Shown piece after piece: positions 46,005 to 56,124 of a stretch of DNA of 64,000 bases. Below the pieces are notes generated by a model. It searched no databases and had not been told where the DNA came from. It saw only the letters and a program-made list of their open reading frames with translations. The position numbers and the translations under genes were made by a program. How positions within the stretch are numbered: the stretch's first letter is position 1; each line of letters starts with the position of its first letter. Source of the stretch: Calothrix sp. HK-06 (GTDB taxonomy: Bacteria > Cyanobacteriota > Cyanobacteriia > Cyanobacteriales > Nostocaceae); assembly GCF_001904745.1 (NCBI RefSeq), contig NZ_MRCD01000033.1, positions 17,743 to 81,742 on the forward strand, written 5' to 3'.

Positions 46005-46053
46005 AATTAAAAGTTGAAGTAAAAATTAAGAGGAGTATCTAGGTCAATTAACA

Positions 46054-46602
46054 ATGAGCGCACTAACTTTACAGTGGTACGATGCAGGTCGAGAAAAAAC
46101 TCAAACAATTTACGAACAGCAGCAGCAAACTAAGAACCCTGGAACTGTTCGCATTGGTCGCGACCCACTTCGTTGCGATATTGTTCTTTCTGACCCTACG
46201 GTATCTGGTTTACATGTTGAAATCTTTTTTAATTTAGGGCAGTTTTTGGTTCGGAATTTACGCTCCTCGAATCCTCCTTTGGTGGATGGGAAGAAATTAA
46301 CTCACGGTGAACAAGTTCTTAAACAGAGTAGTATTATTTTTCTTGGACAAGCTCAACTAAAGGTAATAGCTGTATTTTCTTCTGAAGCTAGCAGTGTTCC
46401 ACCAACTGTTTTGTCTGGCCCTCCTGTTAATATACCAGTACAGGCGCCTCGTACTCCTCTTGGTAATCAGCAAGCGGCTTATGGGTTAGAGTGTCCTAAA
46501 TGTCATAAAGTTTCTTCAACCGATTTTCTACATATTGGGTGTCGGTGGTGTGGGACTTCGCTTGCTGCTGCTGCTAGTGTTCTCGTCGAGCCAAAGAACT
46601 AA
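46054..46602 (+). CDS. FHA domain protein with C-terminal zinc ribbon
   Basis: A 182-residue protein with the mirror order of the protein at 639-1322. FHA domain at about 25-110 (VRIGRDPLRCDIVLSDPTVSGLHVE in two blocks: IGRDPLRCDI and SDPTVSGLHVEI; then NLRSSNPPLVDG). A Pro/Val-rich linker follows, and the zinc ribbon CPKCHKVSS, HIGCRWCG sits at about 150-170. It should bind phosphothreonine proteins. First gene of a four-gene run with FHA/flavin, FIST and kinase genes. A GAGG site precedes the ATG at a longish distance. Confidence 0.85.
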   Translation: MSALTLQWYDAGREKTQTIYEQQQQTKNPGTVRIGRDPLRCDIVLSDPTVSGLHVEIFFNLGQFLVRNLRSSNPPLVDGKKLTHGEQVLKQSSIIFLGQAQLKVIAVFSSEASSVPPTVLSGPPVNIPVQAPRTPLGNQQAAYGLECPKCHKVSSTDFLHIGCRWCGTSLAAAASVLVEPKN

Positions 46603-46680
46603 TAATAATCTTGGCGAACTTGTTTATAAGATATATTCTAATATCATCAAATTAAATCATAAACTATTAAATATTAAGCA

Positions 46681-48642
46681 ATGACCAGTAACCAACAAAT
46701 ACAACTAAGTTGGGATGACCCGGTAAGTGGGGAACGGCGTGAACCTTCTTTAAGTCCGCCAATTGCTTTTGGTCGAGAATTTGCACGAATGCCTACTGAG
46801 CATAATGGGCAACGTGTCGCGCGGATGATACTTAATAGTGATGAGATTTCTAGATTCCATGCGTTACTCGAATGGCAGCAAAACGAGCTTGTCATTACCG
46901 ACCAAGTTAGTGTTAATGGTATATTTGTCAACGGTCAGCGCCAAACACGAAGTGTGATCTTAAGTGGTGATACATTACAAATTGGCCCCTACATTATAAC
47001 TATTACACTAGTGACTGGCGCCACTCCTCCACAGGCGCCAAGTCATTCAGCTATTCAGTTTAATCCTAGTACTAATTTACCTGACCCAAGTTGGCGCCAT
47101 AGTCCCCAAGCGACACCATTGGGCAGCAGTTTTCCCCCTCCTTTATTTCAGCAGCAAAAAATAGCTGTGCAAGCACTGCACGCAACTGGTTTGCCTGTAG
47201 AAGAATTTGACTTTCTTTCGGTTGGTGGTGGTTTAGGCAGTTTTATTTGGGCTGACTTGCTGAGAATTTCTGGTGTTAAAACTGAGAAAATAATTGCTTT
47301 AGGTTTAGAGAAAGAACCTTACGCACGTTACAAACGTCTTTGCCTTAATTCGCAGATTCCTTTATATGAACGTTTGCGCTCAAATTCTGACTCGTGCCCT
47401 GATAATATTTGGGGATATCCTAGCTATGCATTGCGTGAAGCTTGGCGAGATGCAACAAAAGGTAAACTAAATCAAGCGATTAAATATTTGTGGCAGGTAT
47501 TTGCCGAACCTACTTTTGCAGAAACTTATACACCCCGTGCAGGAAATGTTTTTGACTCAATTGACCGCGAAGCCAAGCGTATAGGTTGGGATAAGATATA
47601 CCGCTACGGAAGAGTTAGAGGTATCCGTAAAACAGATGATGGTAGATATTGTATCGCTTATTCGCGGGCGCCCGGAAATCATGCGTATATGGTAACGCGA
47701 CACCTGCATCTAGCAACAGGATATCCAGCTATTCAATTTTTACCAGACCTACAAGCATATCGGGAAAAATATCAAGATTTTAAATCGGTTGTAAATGCTT
47801 ACGAAGACCATGACCATGTGTACGAACAACTCGAACGCTTTGGTGGTAAAGTCTTAATTCGCGGACGTGGTATCGTTGCATCGCGCGTTGTACAGCGACT
47901 TTATGAAGCCCGCAAGAAAAATAATAATGTAACAGTATTACATTTGATGCGTTCGCCCAAACCACAGGGTAATAAATTTCAAAAAGCCCAACGTTTAGTC
48001 AAAAATCACTATGAGTTTCAACCTTTTAACTGGCCGAAAGCTTGCTGGGGTGGAGAACTTCGCGTCATGCTCGAAAAAGCTAGTCCAGACGAACGTAAAA
48101 CCCTACTAGCTGATTGGGGTGGTACAACAACAGCCGACCGTTCGGACTGGCAACGTATTACCGAAACAGGTTTACGCGAAGGTTGGTATAACATCCAGTT
48201 TGGCAAAGTCAAAAAAGTAGAGCGCGACCCAAAAGGACGAACAATTACTTATATAGAAGAGCAGAATTTTGGGCAAATTACTCTCGATGCCGATTTTATT
48301 GTAGATGCAACTGGACTTGATGCCAAAGTCGAAGCAAGTCCTTTACTTGATGATTTGGTGAAACATTACAATTTACCGCTTAATAATTTAGGAAGATTAT
48401 CGGTAGCGAACAATTTTGAGCTAGTGGAAATGCGGAATGATAAAGCTCAAATGTACGCTGCTGGCGCCATTACTCTAGGTGGCCCCTATGCTGCTGTTGA
48501 TAGTTTCTTAGGGTTGCAGTACGCTTGCTTGGTATCCGTTGATTCATTAGGGGCTACGCGGGCGCCGGGAGTACATCGTTTAAATGTAGTCACATCTTTT
48601 GGGCAATGGTTAAAGTGGGTATTTAATCAATCACCAACGTAA
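46681..48642 (+). CDS. FHA-flavin-dependent oxidoreductase fusion
   Basis: A 653-residue fusion. Residues about 20-115 form an FHA domain (FGREFARMPTEHNGQRVARM, SDEISRFHALLEW, SVNGIFVNGQRQ). From about 175 comes a FAD-binding Rossmann fold (FDFLSVGGGLGSFIWADLLR), then a second nucleotide-binding motif at about 395 (VLIRGRGIVASRVVQRLYEA) and the late DADFIVDATGLDA and AAGAITLGGPYAAVDS typical of flavoprotein monooxygenases and lysine/ornithine N-hydroxylase relatives. Such fusions join phospho-recognition with redox chemistry; the substrate is unknown. Twenty-three bases before the FIST gene. Confidence 0.82.
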   Translation: MTSNQQIQLSWDDPVSGERREPSLSPPIAFGREFARMPTEHNGQRVARMILNSDEISRFHALLEWQQNELVITDQVSVNGIFVNGQRQTRSVILSGDTLQIGPYIITITLVTGATPPQAPSHSAIQFNPSTNLPDPSWRHSPQATPLGSSFPPPLFQQQKIAVQALHATGLPVEEFDFLSVGGGLGSFIWADLLRISGVKTEKIIALGLEKEPYARYKRLCLNSQIPLYERLRSNSDSCPDNIWGYPSYALREAWRDATKGKLNQAIKYLWQVFAEPTFAETYTPRAGNVFDSIDREAKRIGWDKIYRYGRVRGIRKTDDGRYCIAYSRAPGNHAYMVTRHLHLATGYPAIQFLPDLQAYREKYQDFKSVVNAYEDHDHVYEQLERFGGKVLIRGRGIVASRVVQRLYEARKKNNNVTVLHLMRSPKPQGNKFQKAQRLVKNHYEFQPFNWPKACWGGELRVMLEKASPDERKTLLADWGGTTTADRSDWQRITETGLREGWYNIQFGKVKKVERDPKGRTITYIEEQNFGQITLDADFIVDATGLDAKVEASPLLDDLVKHYNLPLNNLGRLSVANNFELVEMRNDKAQMYAAGAITLGGPYAAVDSFLGLQYACLVSVDSLGATRAPGVHRLNVVTSFGQWLKWVFNQSPT

Positions 48643-48665
48643 ATCATTTACAGGAAGAAGATTAA

Positions 48666-49850
48666 GTGTTAAAAGTTGTTGTTGGTCATAGTGAAGACCC
48701 AGATTCGCAGTATGCTGTAGACGAAGTTTTGGAACAGTGTTTTCAAGACTTGATGGGTATGGCGCCAACTGCGGGTATTTTATTTGCAGCGATTGATTTT
48801 GACCATGCGATGATTCTTGAAGAAATATTGCGGGTGTATCCTGAAATTGAGTTAATAGGTTGCACTACGGATGGTGAAATGTCTTCAAAGTTAGGGTTTT
48901 GTCAAGACTCCTTAACGCTGATGCTGTTCTGCTCAGATACAATAAAAATACATGCAGGAGTTGGAATTGGAGCAAGTAAAAATCCTGATAACGCTGCGAG
49001 TCAAGCTGTACAGCAAGTAACTGCAAAAAGTACCCACACCCTCAAAGGATGTGGCTATACTACTAAATTATGTATTGCTTTGCCAGCTAGCTATATTGGT
49101 GATGGCGCCACAGCGAATGGTGAAATGCTGTTAAAGGGGTTAGGAAACGCTTTGGGTTCTGAAGTTCCAATTATTGGTGGCGCCGCCGGAGACCAGTCTC
49201 GTGCAAAAATAACTTATCAATTTTATGGAAGTAAGGTATTAACAGACTCGCTATCTATTTTGACGTTTGGTGGAGATGTTGTATTTTCTTTTGGGGCAGC
49301 TTGTGGTTGGCGCCCTCTTGGACGTAAAAGTATAATAACAAAGGCTTGTGGAAATAGGCTATATGAAATAGATGGCATTGCGGCTGTAGAATTTTACCAG
49401 CGTTACTTGAGTGGCCGTTTACCAAGTGCCGAAAATTCGCTAGCTGTGTACGAAGGCGATAGCGAGCGTTATTATATTAGGGTGCCAAACTCTCTTGAAA
49501 ATGATGGTAGTATTCGCCTTTTGGCAGATATTCCTGAACAAGCAACCGTTCAACTAACTGGCACAAGTCGAGACGAGATAATTACCTCATCTCTAACTTC
49601 TTTCCAGACTGCTGTACAAAATTATCCTGGAAACAAGATAGATGCTGTGCTACTGTTTTCCTGCTGTTGTCGTCGTTGGCTTTTAGGAACAAGAGCCAAG
49701 GAAGAGTACGAAATTATTAAAAATGCACTTCCATACTCGGTGCCTGTTTGTGGATTTTATACTTATGGAGAATTAGCACCACTGCAACAAAGGGGCGCCA
49801 GTTACTATCACCAGGAAACTTTTGTTACTCTGTTAATCGGCACGAATTAG
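48666..49850 (+). CDS. FIST sensory domain protein
   Basis: 394 residues from GTG 48666. The FIST N domain spans about 20-215 (GILFAAIDFDHAMILEEI, LIGCTTDGEMSSKLGF, EVPIIGGAAGDQSRA) and FIST C about 225-385 (GNRLYEIDGIAAVEFYQRYL, DAVLLFSCCCRRWLLGTRAK, VCGFYTYGELAPLQQRGASY). FIST proteins sense small ligands, probably amino acids, and work with signalling proteins. The histidine kinase gene follows after 16 bases, so this is most likely its input. Confidence 0.92.
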   Translation: MLKVVVGHSEDPDSQYAVDEVLEQCFQDLMGMAPTAGILFAAIDFDHAMILEEILRVYPEIELIGCTTDGEMSSKLGFCQDSLTLMLFCSDTIKIHAGVGIGASKNPDNAASQAVQQVTAKSTHTLKGCGYTTKLCIALPASYIGDGATANGEMLLKGLGNALGSEVPIIGGAAGDQSRAKITYQFYGSKVLTDSLSILTFGGDVVFSFGAACGWRPLGRKSIITKACGNRLYEIDGIAAVEFYQRYLSGRLPSAENSLAVYEGDSERYYIRVPNSLENDGSIRLLADIPEQATVQLTGTSRDEIITSSLTSFQTAVQNYPGNKIDAVLLFSCCCRRWLLGTRAKEEYEIIKNALPYSVPVCGFYTYGELAPLQQRGASYYHQETFVTLLIGTN

Positions 49851-49866
49851 AAATTAGTAGAAGCTA

Positions 49867-50937
49867 ATGGAACACAGGGATAGCATCAGTGATTTTGAGA
49901 ATGAGAATAAAATTAAGCAGCTAGAAAAAAGCGTGCGAATTTTACAAAAAAAACTCGAACGCTCCGAAGCTGACCGTAAAGCGTTAGAAAAAGCGAGCGA
50001 AATCAGAGAGTTACTTTTCACTAATGTGATTCGAGAGCTTGAAGAATCGCAAGCTACTTTAGAAAAACGAGGTAAAGAACTAGAAACAGCGCTAAAAAAC
50101 CTCAAAGCTTTACAGACGAAACTTATAGAATCTGAAAAAATGTCCGCGCTGGGAGTTTTAGTCGCTGGAATTGCACATGAAATCAATAATCCAGTCAATT
50201 TTATTTACGGAAATTTATATCATGCTAGTAATTATTTTGAAACTATATTAAATGTAATAAATTTATATCAATATTATTATCCAAAACCTTTAGCTGCAAT
50301 TCAAGAACAAATAGAAAGTATAGAATTAGAATTTATTAAGCAGGACTCACTAAAATTATTTGAGTCAATGAATATGGGGGCAGAGCGAATACTTGAAATT
50401 GTCAAATCACTGCGTACATTTTCCCGTGTCGATGAATCGGACTTGAAAACAGCTAATATTAATTTAGGGATTGATAGTACACTGCTGATTGTAAATAATC
50501 GTTTTAAACCCTCAACAAAGCTTCCCCAAGGAATTAAAGTAATTCGCAATGGTACATTACCTGCAATAGAATGTTATCCAGGTCAATTAAATCAAGTATT
50601 TCTAAATATTCTTGTAAATGCAATTGACGCATTAGAAGATGCGGTAATAAAAAATCCGCAACTACTTCCGACAATTACTATTACAACAGAGCTAGTTAAC
50701 GAGCAGGCAGTCATTAGTATTGCCGATAATGGACTTGGTATTAGTGAGAAAGCACAATCGCAATTATTTACTCCTTTTTTTACTACCAAAGATATTGGTA
50801 AAGGAACAGGTTTAGGTTTATCAATAAGTTATCAAATTATAGTTGAATTACATGCAGGTATATTAGAGTGTCATTCTCAACCCGGAAACGGTGCAGAATT
50901 TGTTATCATAATACCAATTAAACAGGCTAAATGTTAA
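49867..50937 (+). CDS. Soluble sensor histidine kinase
   Basis: A 356-residue kinase without membrane helix. Residues 10-90 form a long coiled coil (KQLEKSVRILQKKLERSEAD). The H box is VAGIAHEINNPVNF (His about 105), followed by a long inter-helix loop, the N box LNQVFLNILVNAIDALEDA (about 240), G1 SIADNGLGISEKAQ (about 285) and GTGLGLSISYQI (about 314). It has no own sensor domain and presumably receives the signal from the FIST protein. No response regulator is nearby, so the output partner is elsewhere. Confidence 0.9.
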   Translation: MEHRDSISDFENENKIKQLEKSVRILQKKLERSEADRKALEKASEIRELLFTNVIRELEESQATLEKRGKELETALKNLKALQTKLIESEKMSALGVLVAGIAHEINNPVNFIYGNLYHASNYFETILNVINLYQYYYPKPLAAIQEQIESIELEFIKQDSLKLFESMNMGAERILEIVKSLRTFSRVDESDLKTANINLGIDSTLLIVNNRFKPSTKLPQGIKVIRNGTLPAIECYPGQLNQVFLNILVNAIDALEDAVIKNPQLLPTITITTELVNEQAVISIADNGLGISEKAQSQLFTPFFTTKDIGKGTGLGLSISYQIIVELHAGILECHSQPGNGAEFVIIIPIKQAKC

Positions 50938-50940
50938 ACT

Positions 50941-51335
50941 ATGGTACTACAAGACCATTTTCATCCTCCCCTGTCACTACGGCGCCACTGGCACTCACTC
51001 GTTCCATAATGCTTGGGCAACATACATTGCATCTGATTTAAATTCTAAATTACGCGAAGCTTATTTTGCAGAAATTAATGTACAATTTAAGATAAAATCT
51101 ATAATAGAAACCGTTTAAATCAATATTTTTAACACAGAATTTTTAACACAGAAGGAGGCGCCGTTTTAGCAGGAGCAATTGAGTTAGTTAGTCCAGCAAA
51201 TAAAGATAAAGCCTCACATCGTAAGGCATTTGTATCTAAATGCAAAACATTGTTACGGCAGGGAATTGGTTTAGTAATTATTGATGTTGTTACCGAACGC
51301 AAAGCTAATCTTCACGATAATGAAAACCGAAAATG
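50941..51335 (+). pseudogene. DUF4058 family pseudogene
   Basis: Pieces of a DUF4058 protein in different frames: DHFHPPLSLRRHWHS at 50952-50996, then after a frameshift FHNAWATYIASDLNSKLREA and YFAEINVQF to about 51085, then AGAIELVSPANKDKASHRKA and LLRQGIGLVIIDVVTERKAN to about 51320. Frameshifts and an internal deletion make it non-functional. Confidence 0.8.
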
Positions 51336-51382
51336 CCGAATGTTAACACGTGTTGCTAACTATAGTTGGTGTAGTTAATTTA

Positions 51383-51544
51383 TCATTCAACTTTTTCAAA
51401 TTGGTCTTTACTAGCGCCGCATACAGGACACACCCAATCGTCTGGAATTTCTTCAAACGGTGTACCTGGATTGATATTACTATCTGGGTCGCCTGCTTCT
51501 GGGTCATATTCGTACCCGCAAACTATACATATGTATTTGTCCAT
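51383..51544 (-). CDS. Rubredoxin
   Basis: A 53-residue protein that fits the rubredoxin family exactly. The two iron-binding pairs are [14 protein letters not shown] (Cys 6 and 9) and [14 protein letters not shown] (Cys 39 and 42), with the conserved [13 protein letters not shown] between. It carries one Fe(Cys)4 centre and transfers single electrons in the cytoplasm. No membrane tail, so it differs from the membrane-bound rubredoxin of photosystem II assembly. It is the only clearly intact gene between 51 and 54.7 kb. Confidence 0.95.
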   Translation of the reverse strand: MDKYICIVCGYEYDPEAGDPDSNINPGTPFEEIPDDWVCPVCGASKDQFEKVE

Positions 51545-52953
51545 TTTTATATCTCGGTAAAATTCACTTAAAATTAATTATAAAGAAAATTGGCTATAGC
51601 GAATTTCTAAAAAACTAAGCGCAGTCTTCATAAGCTTGTTACAGGCGCCAATAAACGTGTTGGTTATCAATATAGGTGCCTGATATCTCCGATGCGAACA
51701 TAAGTACTCAACAATTATGGTGGCTGAAATCTGAAGGGAAAACTCCGTTAACGTTCAAATTACATAAGCGTACACTTTCGGGCTACACACTACGTGAACG
51801 TGAACATACCGGAGTCGTAGACATTTCCTTACAGACGCGAAATTACGTAAACGGATATGAACATGTCCCGCAAGGAAATTCATGTTCCTCTTAGGAAAAA
51901 TTCAAAAAGCTTTTTTAAAGTTGTGCCCGAAACAATTGCAAGAGAAATTTTGTCACTCTTTTAATAATTTTGTCATTTTTTCATGTTAAAAACTGTAATC
52001 ATGATAACATTAACCATATTTAGATTCACTGTCGCAGACAAACGTATTTGCGACTTGCGACTTGTTTAATTGGCGCCTATCGGATGAGAAAAATGCGCCG
52101 TTTAACTTGTAGTTTGTAAAAAAATGAGATTTTGATTACGGAATTCTGCGGAAATTCTATGAAAATTAGAGTGTTAATGTATAGCTAAAACATGCTTAAT
52201 TTTCTACTATACACGTTCGATTAGTTATGCGAATATTGAATTAAAGAAGATATTTATTATACTAATTACGAGTATTGCACTAAGGGTAATTTCGCCAAAA
52301 CCCCGTATCAAATATTAATTACTCAACAATTCGATACTGGCTTTAATGATAACTATTATTATTGAATTAGTTTGTATTATTTTTGACAAGTACTTATATA
52401 AAAGTTATTTCTAAATTAATCAAGCTCTTTAAATTAATTTCGTCCTATGTTAGATTGATTCTCCAAGACAAAAGTGCAATTTTTGACACTTTTACTAAAC
52501 AGGTGTTTCTGTAAACGCTACTTTAGATAGAGTCATTTCACTTTTGTTTTTGGTTAATCTACCTACTTTGTTTATGTAATTCTAGGTGCATTACTAGACA
52601 AGAACGCCTGTATTTGCTCTCAGGATTAATTATATTTTCTTCTACCTTCTCTACTACTGTAAGCGTGTGGTTTACTAAGGTTTTTAGGTAAACTTTGGAG
52701 CGCATTGGCTTTATTGTTTGGGCTTGACCAGGTTTACGTGCTTTTACCAAGACTATTTAACTGAACAATCTAGAGCTTACTTTGTTGCATTAAAGTACTC
52801 TGCGCGATTTGGGATGACTTGTCTGAACCCAAATGCTGATGTAGGCGCGCAATGGTAAGGAATGATTAATTACAAGCATTTTAGGGTTTGATGGAAGATA
52901 TTTTTGTCATTAAAGTTACAAAAGTTAAATTTCAATTAAACAGAGTCTATAGT
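51545..52953. other. Long AT-rich gap without a recognised gene
   Basis: 1.4 kb without convincing coding sequence. A 72-codon frame at 51676-51894 and a 63-codon frame on the minus strand at 52559-52750 have no family likeness and no good ribosome site. At 51948-51975 AATTTTGTCA-like words occur twice 24 bases apart, and 52465-52500 contains an imperfect GACAAAAGTG/CACTTTTAC inverted pair. Probably eroded DNA. Confidence 0.5.
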
Positions 52954-53142
52954 ATGCACGAACTTTATCAAGCTGAATTCAAGCGTCATTTACAAGCAAA
53001 GATACAAGATCATCCTCCTTTGTTTCCTTGGGAAACAGAATTGGCAGATTATCCGGACTATCCAGATACGTCATCCATGATGCAGGCTCGGAATGAAGAG
53101 TATAGTATAAAACAATCAATCAAGTTCAAGACTGGAGTTTAG
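52954..53142 (+). pseudogene. Cyanobacterial PPLFPWE protein truncated by an IS
   Basis: The frame from ATG 52954 reads MHELYQAEFKRHLQAK, then HPPLFPWETELADYPDYPD, the N-terminus of a cyanobacterial family of unknown function. It runs directly into the terminal inverted repeat of the IS at 53131, where a TAG inside the repeat ends it. I do not find the rest of the gene behind the element. Confidence 0.6.
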
Positions 53143-54644
53143 ACTAGGCGCCAAGAAATAACCCAGTGGCACTGAGTTCGTAAAAAACAAACTTAAAGTA
53201 CGAAATTCTTTAATACTAAGCCGATTTTTCTTGTTCCTTACGTGGCTTTGGCGTATTTTTTTTAACTACAGGATAGCGAATTCTACGTTGTCGCTGTTTT
53301 CCTTCTTCCCAGCCCGGAGACTTTCCACGAGGTTTGGGCAAATGTGCAGGAGTGCCAATAGCCTCCAAAATCAAATTCATAGCTTGGGCAACTCTTCCAG
53401 GCGTTAGTTTGTCTAAAGACTTTTGCCAAGGTAAAGGATTATCAGCAACAATATCACGAGCTAACCATAATTCCCAGGTAATCATCGGCATCAAATCACT
53501 CCAGCGCTCGCATTGCAATTGAGTACTAAGTTTCGGCAGAGTCCAATGAAGGCGTTGCTTTAAAAAACGATACCAATGATCAATGGTAAAACGGCGTAAA
53601 TAAAGGCGCCAAACCTCCGACAACGGAGGCATTTCTTCCCCTACCATGCGCTAGCCACAGTGGTTTCGCTACTCTCAAATTACCTTTATTATCAAGACGT
53701 TCGACCCTTATTAAAGACATTGCCCGCGCAGCAGTTTTACGTTCAGGTAGATTTTCCCACAGGCAAACTCTTACTAATCCTAGCTTCGGGTCATTTAACT
53801 CTATACTTTGAGTTACTGGCACCCATGAATCCGGTTCATTGAGCTTAAATTTGTTACCATGTTTTCTTGGGCGCCCCTTGCCAGAATACTCTGGAGGCGC
53901 TGTCCATAGACAAAGATTAGAACGCAAACGTACAAGCCGGGTCTGCTGGAATATCAACTGTTTTTGAAATGAAAGGCGCACATCCGTACTCACTATCCCA
54001 TACAGAAATTGGTCTAGTCGGTAAATGTTTACACACTTGTCGTAATTGCCAAGCAGCATGAGTCAATTGGATTTTCGCGCGCTAGTTATCCTTTCATGTC
54101 TTAAAGGCAGTGCCCAACTACCTGAATCCTCTGGCACCCAGGCAATCGTACTATATCCTTGCCCAATTGTAATTGGTTTATTTCCTGGTATTCCAGCAAC
54201 ACTATGCTCAATTGTTCTTTCTTGTAGAGTTACTGCGTTAGGACGAGACCATGCAGTATGGTCTCCTGCCAGTAATGGGCGCCTCTCCGAGGTTGGTATC
54301 TGTTTAATATATAACTGCATCAATTTATTTCGTTTCGGTCTACTATCTTGTAGCGCCTCATAAATGCTAGGCCATTTGCGTCGAAAGAACGCTGATAGAG
54401 ACAAATCTGCCAAACTGTAAGCATTACGTGTAGTTAATATTGCGTCTGTTAGTTCAAATGTTGCGCCGTGTGCTTTGCCTAGAAGCTTGTAAGCTGCTTG
54501 ACGGAATTCTCGAAGTTTGTCAGATTTCATATTGGCAGGGTGAGATTTGGTGGTTCTTATCTCAGCATCTGTCAAAAGGGGTCTGTATTCAATCAGACCC
54601 CTTATTTTTTTCTTGGGCTGAAGCCATTTAGTCTAAACTCCAGT
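53131..54644. mobile_element. Insertion sequence, 1.5 kb, with degenerate transposase
   Basis: Bounded by the perfect 16-base inverted repeats ACTGGAGTTTAGACTA (53131-53146) and TAGTCTAAACTCCAGT (54629-54644). It contains one transposase gene on the minus strand that is broken by frameshifts. No clear target duplication is seen at the outer flanks, so the element may be old or the target deleted. It interrupts the gene starting at 52954. Confidence 0.85.
53216..54575 (-). pseudogene. Frameshifted DDE transposase
   Basis: Three overlapping frames make one transposase. The N-terminal part (54575-54063) has FELTDAILTTRNAYSLADLS, LLAGDHTAWSRPNA and GQGYSTIAWVPEDSGSW. The middle (about 54059-53640) contains RPISVWDSEYGCAPF in one frame and RLRSNLCLWTAPPEYSGKGR in another. 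The C-terminal part (53647-53216) has RRFTIDHWYRFLKQRLHW with the terminal catalytic region. At least three frameshifts are needed to join them, one of them at a CGCGCG run near 54072. The element cannot move by itself. Confidence 0.85.
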
Positions 54645-54713
54645 TATAAGCAAGTGGGGAATTCTGCAAATAGGTTAAAGCTAAAGAAATTACGCTCTAG
54701 AGAGTAAAAATCT

Positions 54714-55157
54714 TTATATTAACGTTGGGTCGTAGGGTACAACTTTCTCCTTTTGGTCTGGGTCATTTCGAGCAGCTAGTACATAAACGGGTTCTGTTGC
54801 GCTCAAGTTTCGAGGTTGATGGGCAACACCAGGGGGAGTAAAAATAAAATCTCCAGTTTGACACACTTGGCATTGCTTGAGTCCTTGCCCATAAAGAATT
54901 TCAACTCGACCCTTGAGTACATAAATTGCTGTTTCGTGTTCTGGGTGATAGTGTGGTTCGGCAATTCCACCTGGAGGAATAATAGCTAAATACATTGCAA
55001 TCCCTGTGGCGCCTGTTGTATTAGCACAAATACCAACAAAATCAGGTAAACTTTGGCTGTTGAGCGTTTCTGCATCGGGACGGATAATAATTAGCTCTTT
55101 CGGCTTTTGATTGAGTTGACCACAGGAATCATGATTGGATACTATTTTTTCTATCAT
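54714..55157 (-). CDS. Cupin-domain protein
   Basis: 147 residues with a single cupin barrel at about 55-135. Motif 1 is GGIAEPHYHPEHETAIYVLKG with the usual His, His, Glu ligands (HYHPEHE), motif 2 is GDFIFTPPGVAHQPRN with the last His. It should bind a metal ion and could be an isomerase, dioxygenase or a binding protein for a small substrate. The length is normal for single-domain cupins. It stands alone, upstream region with few features. Confidence 0.85.
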   Translation of the reverse strand: MIEKIVSNHDSCGQLNQKPKELIIIRPDAETLNSQSLPDFVGICANTTGATGIAMYLAIIPPGGIAEPHYHPEHETAIYVLKGRVEILYGQGLKQCQVCQTGDFIFTPPGVAHQPRNLSATEPVYVLAARNDPDQKEKVVPYDPTLI

Positions 55158-55250
55158 TACAGACTCTCATAAGGATGATTTGAGACCTCCTCAAATAATT
55201 CACGCGCGTAAAAATCAACTTATGCATCTAGGGTAATCGACAGGCGCCAG
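55158..55250. other. Short intergenic stretch
   Basis: It carries a GCGCGC and a GGCGCC word and the likely cupin promoter; nothing else seen. Confidence 0.3.
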
Positions 55251-55547
55251 CTCCGTTATAACCCCTATATTTGGAGAAAGCTTGGTCAGATGTACGAAAA
55301 AGGTTTAGGTATACCCAAAGCAAATGTCTCACAAGCATTGTTTTGGTATAAAAAGATGGCAATTGATGGGGGTAAGTATGAAAACGATATCAATCCTATT
55401 CGCATGTACGGCAGACGGGAAATTTATCGTTTGCTTTGCCTAAAAAAGATTACCAAACTCCAAGTCGCTCCGGTCTATACACCTAAAAGTTATCAAGAAG
55501 AATTTGGTCGATGGAGTGATGCTAAATGTAATTTAATCTCAGGTTAG
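55251..55547 (+). pseudogene. Sel1-like repeat fragment
   Basis: An open frame reading NPYIWRKLGQMYEKGLGIPK then ANVSQALFWYKKMAIDGG, one and a half Sel1 (TPR-like) repeats, followed by a tail without repeat character. Sel1 proteins have several repeats and an N-terminus; both are missing, so it is a remnant. Confidence 0.45.
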
Positions 55548-55702
55548 GGATAAATCTGAGATTTTGCTGTAGGCACCTTGAACTTTGACAAGCTTCAGAA
55601 GTTGTAAAATATCCAATAACAGGCGCCGTTCCATAATCACCATCTATTTGTAGTGGGCGCCAGTCTGTGATAATAGTAATAACGAACTCACGGTAAAAAC
55701 AT

Positions 55703-55852
55703 ATGGCTTCCGAAACTTACAAACCTCCTGTAGATAAATTACTTACTTATGCTGACTGTAGTAAGCTCAAGGAATTACCTAACTACATTGAGGAATTTGG
55801 TTTTGGTAAAGAACATATTCCCGACTTAATACGTTTAGCGCGGGTAAAATAA
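55703..55852 (+). pseudogene. Truncated gene of a cyanobacterial conserved protein
   Basis: 49 codons, MASETYKPPVDKLLTYADCS through NYIEEFGFGKEHIPDLIRLA, then a stop. The opening is familiar as the N-terminus of a longer cyanobacterial protein (HEAT-like, with PELIRMA at the same position); the rest is gone. Confidence 0.5.
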
Positions 55853-56124
55853 CCGATCTTCAAGTGAAATTGGGATTAAAAAACGCGAACAGGTTCACAA
55901 TTTTGATGATAAACTCAAACCATTTACAACAATTTTGAATGACTCAGCGCCGTAATTATTATCTCAAAAACCTCAAGGCTTTTTTAATACTAGTCAGAAA
56001 AAAATCAAGAGAAAGAAACTTGCTTAGGCGCCTCTTATTTCAGGCACAAACTTGTCATCGTGAGTATCGTTCTGATAAAATACGCGCGCAACCCAGATTT
56101 CTCAATCCAAGGGCGCCATGACGG
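55853..56124. other. Gap with eroded sequence
   Basis: A 60-codon frame at 55939-56121 is rich in Arg/Lys and looks non-genic. No recognised gene. Confidence 0.35.

Noticed and set aside
51676..51894. 72-codon frame in the 51.5-53 kb gap
   Set aside because: No good ribosome site or recognisable motif; kept only as part of the gap note.
51940..52080. Repeated TTTTGTCA words resembling ends of CRISPR-associated Tn7-like transposons
   Set aside because: Only two loosely spaced words, no tns or Cas12k genes, no matching opposite end and no tRNA attachment site.
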